64,000 nucleotides of DNA, taken from NCBI GenBank assembly GCA_965242745.1, contig CBDETG010000034.1, positions 35,848 through 99,847 of the forward strand, written 5' to 3'. This stretch comes from JABAAI01 sp965242745 (GTDB taxonomy: Bacteria > Spirochaetota > Leptospiria > Leptospirales > Leptonemataceae). The notes under the pieces were generated by a model. That model made no database searches. It was not told the DNA's origin and saw nothing but the letters and a program-made list of their open reading frames with translations. Below, one piece after another: positions 62,510 through 64,000 of the stretch; positions within the stretch are counted from its first letter, which is position 1, and the number at the start of each line of letters is the position of its first letter. A program made the position numbers and the translations under genes.

Positions 62510-62989
62510 TTAGACAGGGGAAGCTTCTTTAGTCTTTGCGTGAAAGTCCTCCAGCTTTTTTGCCAGTCTGAGATCATGTAAAGCAAGGATACGCACAGCC
62601 AGAAGAGCGGCATTTTTTGCCTGCCCAAGGGCAAGAGTGGCAACCGGCACGCCTGCAGGCATTTGCAGGATAGAAAGTATGGAATCCCAGCCATCCAAGG
62701 AATGTGTAGATTTAATAGGCACTCCAATAACAGGGAGGGGGCTCAAAGCAGCCACCATGCCGGGGAGATGAGCTGCTCCTCCTGCGCCAGCGATGATAAT
62801 TTGCAGCCCGCGCTCCTGCGCAGAGCGTGCATAGTCAAACATACGTTCCGGCGTCCTATGCGCTGATACAATGGCTGTTTCATAAGGAATATCGAAGTCC
62901 CTGCATATTGCTTCTGCTTGAGACATAACAGGCATGTCTGATCTGCTTCCCATAATAATAGAGATAAGAGCTTTGCGTGATCCGGACAT
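62510..62989 (-). CDS. purE: N5-carboxyaminoimidazole ribonucleotide mutase
   Basis: 159 residues. ISIIMGSRSDMPVMSQAEAI at the start, YETAIVSAHRTPERMFDYAR (active-site His and Arg), IIAGAGGAAHLPGMVAALSP and PVIGVPIKSTHSLDGWDSIL match PurE. It works in purine synthesis. It lies 5 bp downstream of the NTE-like patatin gene and 8 bp upstream of the other patatin gene, an unusual setting for a purine gene. No purK is seen here. Confidence 0.95.
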   Translation of the reverse strand: MSGSRKALISIIMGSRSDMPVMSQAEAICRDFDIPYETAIVSAHRTPERMFDYARSAQERGLQIIIAGAGGAAHLPGMVAALSPLPVIGVPIKSTHSLDGWDSILSILQMPAGVPVATLALGQAKNAALLAVRILALHDLRLAKKLEDFHAKTKEASPV

Positions 62990-62994
62990 CTTTG

Positions 62995-64000
62995 CTATAG
63001 AAGCGCGCTTTTGATTTGATCTAAATGATCCAAGGTTGCTTTGCGCCCCCTTTCTATAATAGCTTCCGCATGTTGGAAATCAAAGATTCCAAAATCATCT
63101 AAGTCAGGGGAAAAGAGATAATCAAAATCATTTTTGCAGTGCTCCATAAGCGCAAGGCTTTGCACGTTGACAGAGCGGGTAAGGATGCGAATGATAGGAG
63201 GCGAGTGCAGGTAGTCCTTGAGATTGCGCCATATATGCTTAGGAGAAGCAAATATCTTTTTCTCTAAAAAGCCCTTGTCCAGATGACTGCTGGCATTGCA
63301 GCCAATGACTTTACGCACTCCCTTGGCGCGTAGAATATGTCCAGGCAGGTTATTGATAATGCCTCCGTCTACCAGCACATAATTGCCCATACGCACGGGA
63401 GGAAATAGAACAGGGATGCTGATGCTTGCTCGGAGAGCCGTAGCCAAATAACCTCTTTCGAAAATGACTTCTTTGCCGGAGACTAAGTCACTGCTGTTAC
63501 AATAGTAATCTATGTCTAAGTCTTCAAAGCGAAAGCGTGCAAAGAGCTTGATCAGCATATTCTCAAGTTTCTTGCCGCGGAAAAAACTGATAAAGGGCAG
63601 GCTCTTATCAAAAATACTCTTGTTGTTGGAAAATATATCTTTCAGCATGCGCCGCATAGTTGTGCTGCTCTTTCCTAAAGCATAGCTTGCGGCTACAACG
63701 GCCCCCATAGAGGTTCCCGCAACAGCGTCAAAATCTATGCCTTCCTGGTCTAAGACTTCAATCAGACCTATGTGAGCCAAGGCGCATGCCCCCCCCCCCT
63801 CCTAGAGCTAAGGCTCTGGATGTATTACTTAGCTTGCGCGCTATGCGCTGTACAGCTTTGTTAAAGGCCTTTTCCTGATTATCTATCCATGGCACCGCTG
63901 TTCTTGTATATACCTTGAAGTGCTTTTTGTAAAGAGCGACATGGGAGTCTATAGGGATGCCGGGGTGGCCGCCGCGCGTCTCGCAGTTATCAGAAAGAAC
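62995..64000 (-). CDS. NTE-like patatin phospholipase, frame broken in a G11 tract, N-terminus outside window
   Basis: From the right edge the minus strand is open: VLSDNCETRGGHPGIPIDSH to NTSRALALGGGG, a linker seen in NTE-type patatins with upstream cyclic-nucleotide domains. A run of eleven G (plus-strand C at 63789-63799) then shifts frame. Ten G would give LALGGGGACALAHIGLIEV, the oxyanion loop, continuing in the frame from 63780: the nucleophile elbow VAGTSMGAVVAASYA, and VDGGIINNLPGHILRAKGV for the catalytic Asp. The tract lies exactly at the glycine loop, so 10 versus 11 G would switch the enzyme on or off. A sequencing error remains possible. Confidence 0.85.

Overview
The window is chromosomal DNA of a spirochaete (Spirochaetota), with about 45% G+C by eye. 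Four things point there: a P83/100-family periplasmic protein (47414-49159), a TPR protein followed by a tandem two-domain cyclic-nucleotide-binding protein (59563-61590), a FlaA-like flagellar sheath protein (56688-57416), and several small coiled-coil plus membrane-anchor proteins built like Borrelia Bdr proteins. The genus cannot be named from sequence alone.

Housekeeping genes form the backbone: ROK sugar kinase (partial), thyA, aspS, thrH, ilvE, NAD(P)H-hydrate repair, metW, pyrG, glpK, priA, tRNA-Thr, a WecG/TagA glycosyltransferase, serS, a DegT-type aminotransferase, gpmA, cysK, purE and two patatin-like lipases. Between them lie accessory islands of DNA modification, restriction and toxin-antitoxin type genes. 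Region 3.2-9.5 kb holds a type IIG restriction-methyltransferase, BrnT/BrnA, a DUF5131 protein and a hypothetical/PIN pair. Region 12.0-16.7 kb holds a second type IIG enzyme, an ImmA/IrrE-like protease and a DUF4411-like PIN protein, closed by a 152-bp direct repeat. Region 18.5-20.2 kb holds a methyltransferase with gene and IS4 remnants. Region 30.5-35 kb holds Bdr-like paralogues, a repeated hairpin element and a lipoprotein made of YwqK/MORN-like repeats.

The most interesting structure is a set of three transposase-less insertions that share terminal inverted repeats with the core CTATATACWWRAGC. Two carry a methyltransferase fused to a GIY-YIG/T5orf172-type domain (38891-40499 and about 57500-59012). 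The third (49210-55036) carries an SDH-type serine protease, a 50-residue partner, three tandem EcoRI-type adenine methyltransferases and a DUF262-HNH nuclease. Short direct repeats flank each insertion. For the first, deleting the insertion and one 11-bp repeat restores an uninterrupted 3' end to the interrupted glycosyltransferase gene.

Other oddities are a 16-copy 66-bp repeat fused in frame to thyA, a frameshift in an A10 tract of serS, a G11 tract that breaks the glycine loop of an NTE-like patatin, and several footprints of cassette exchange at the 3' end of the type IIG genes. The homopolymer frameshifts could be phase variation, slippage or sequencing error; sequence alone does not decide. 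Function statements come from recognised motifs and remembered family sequences, not from database searches.
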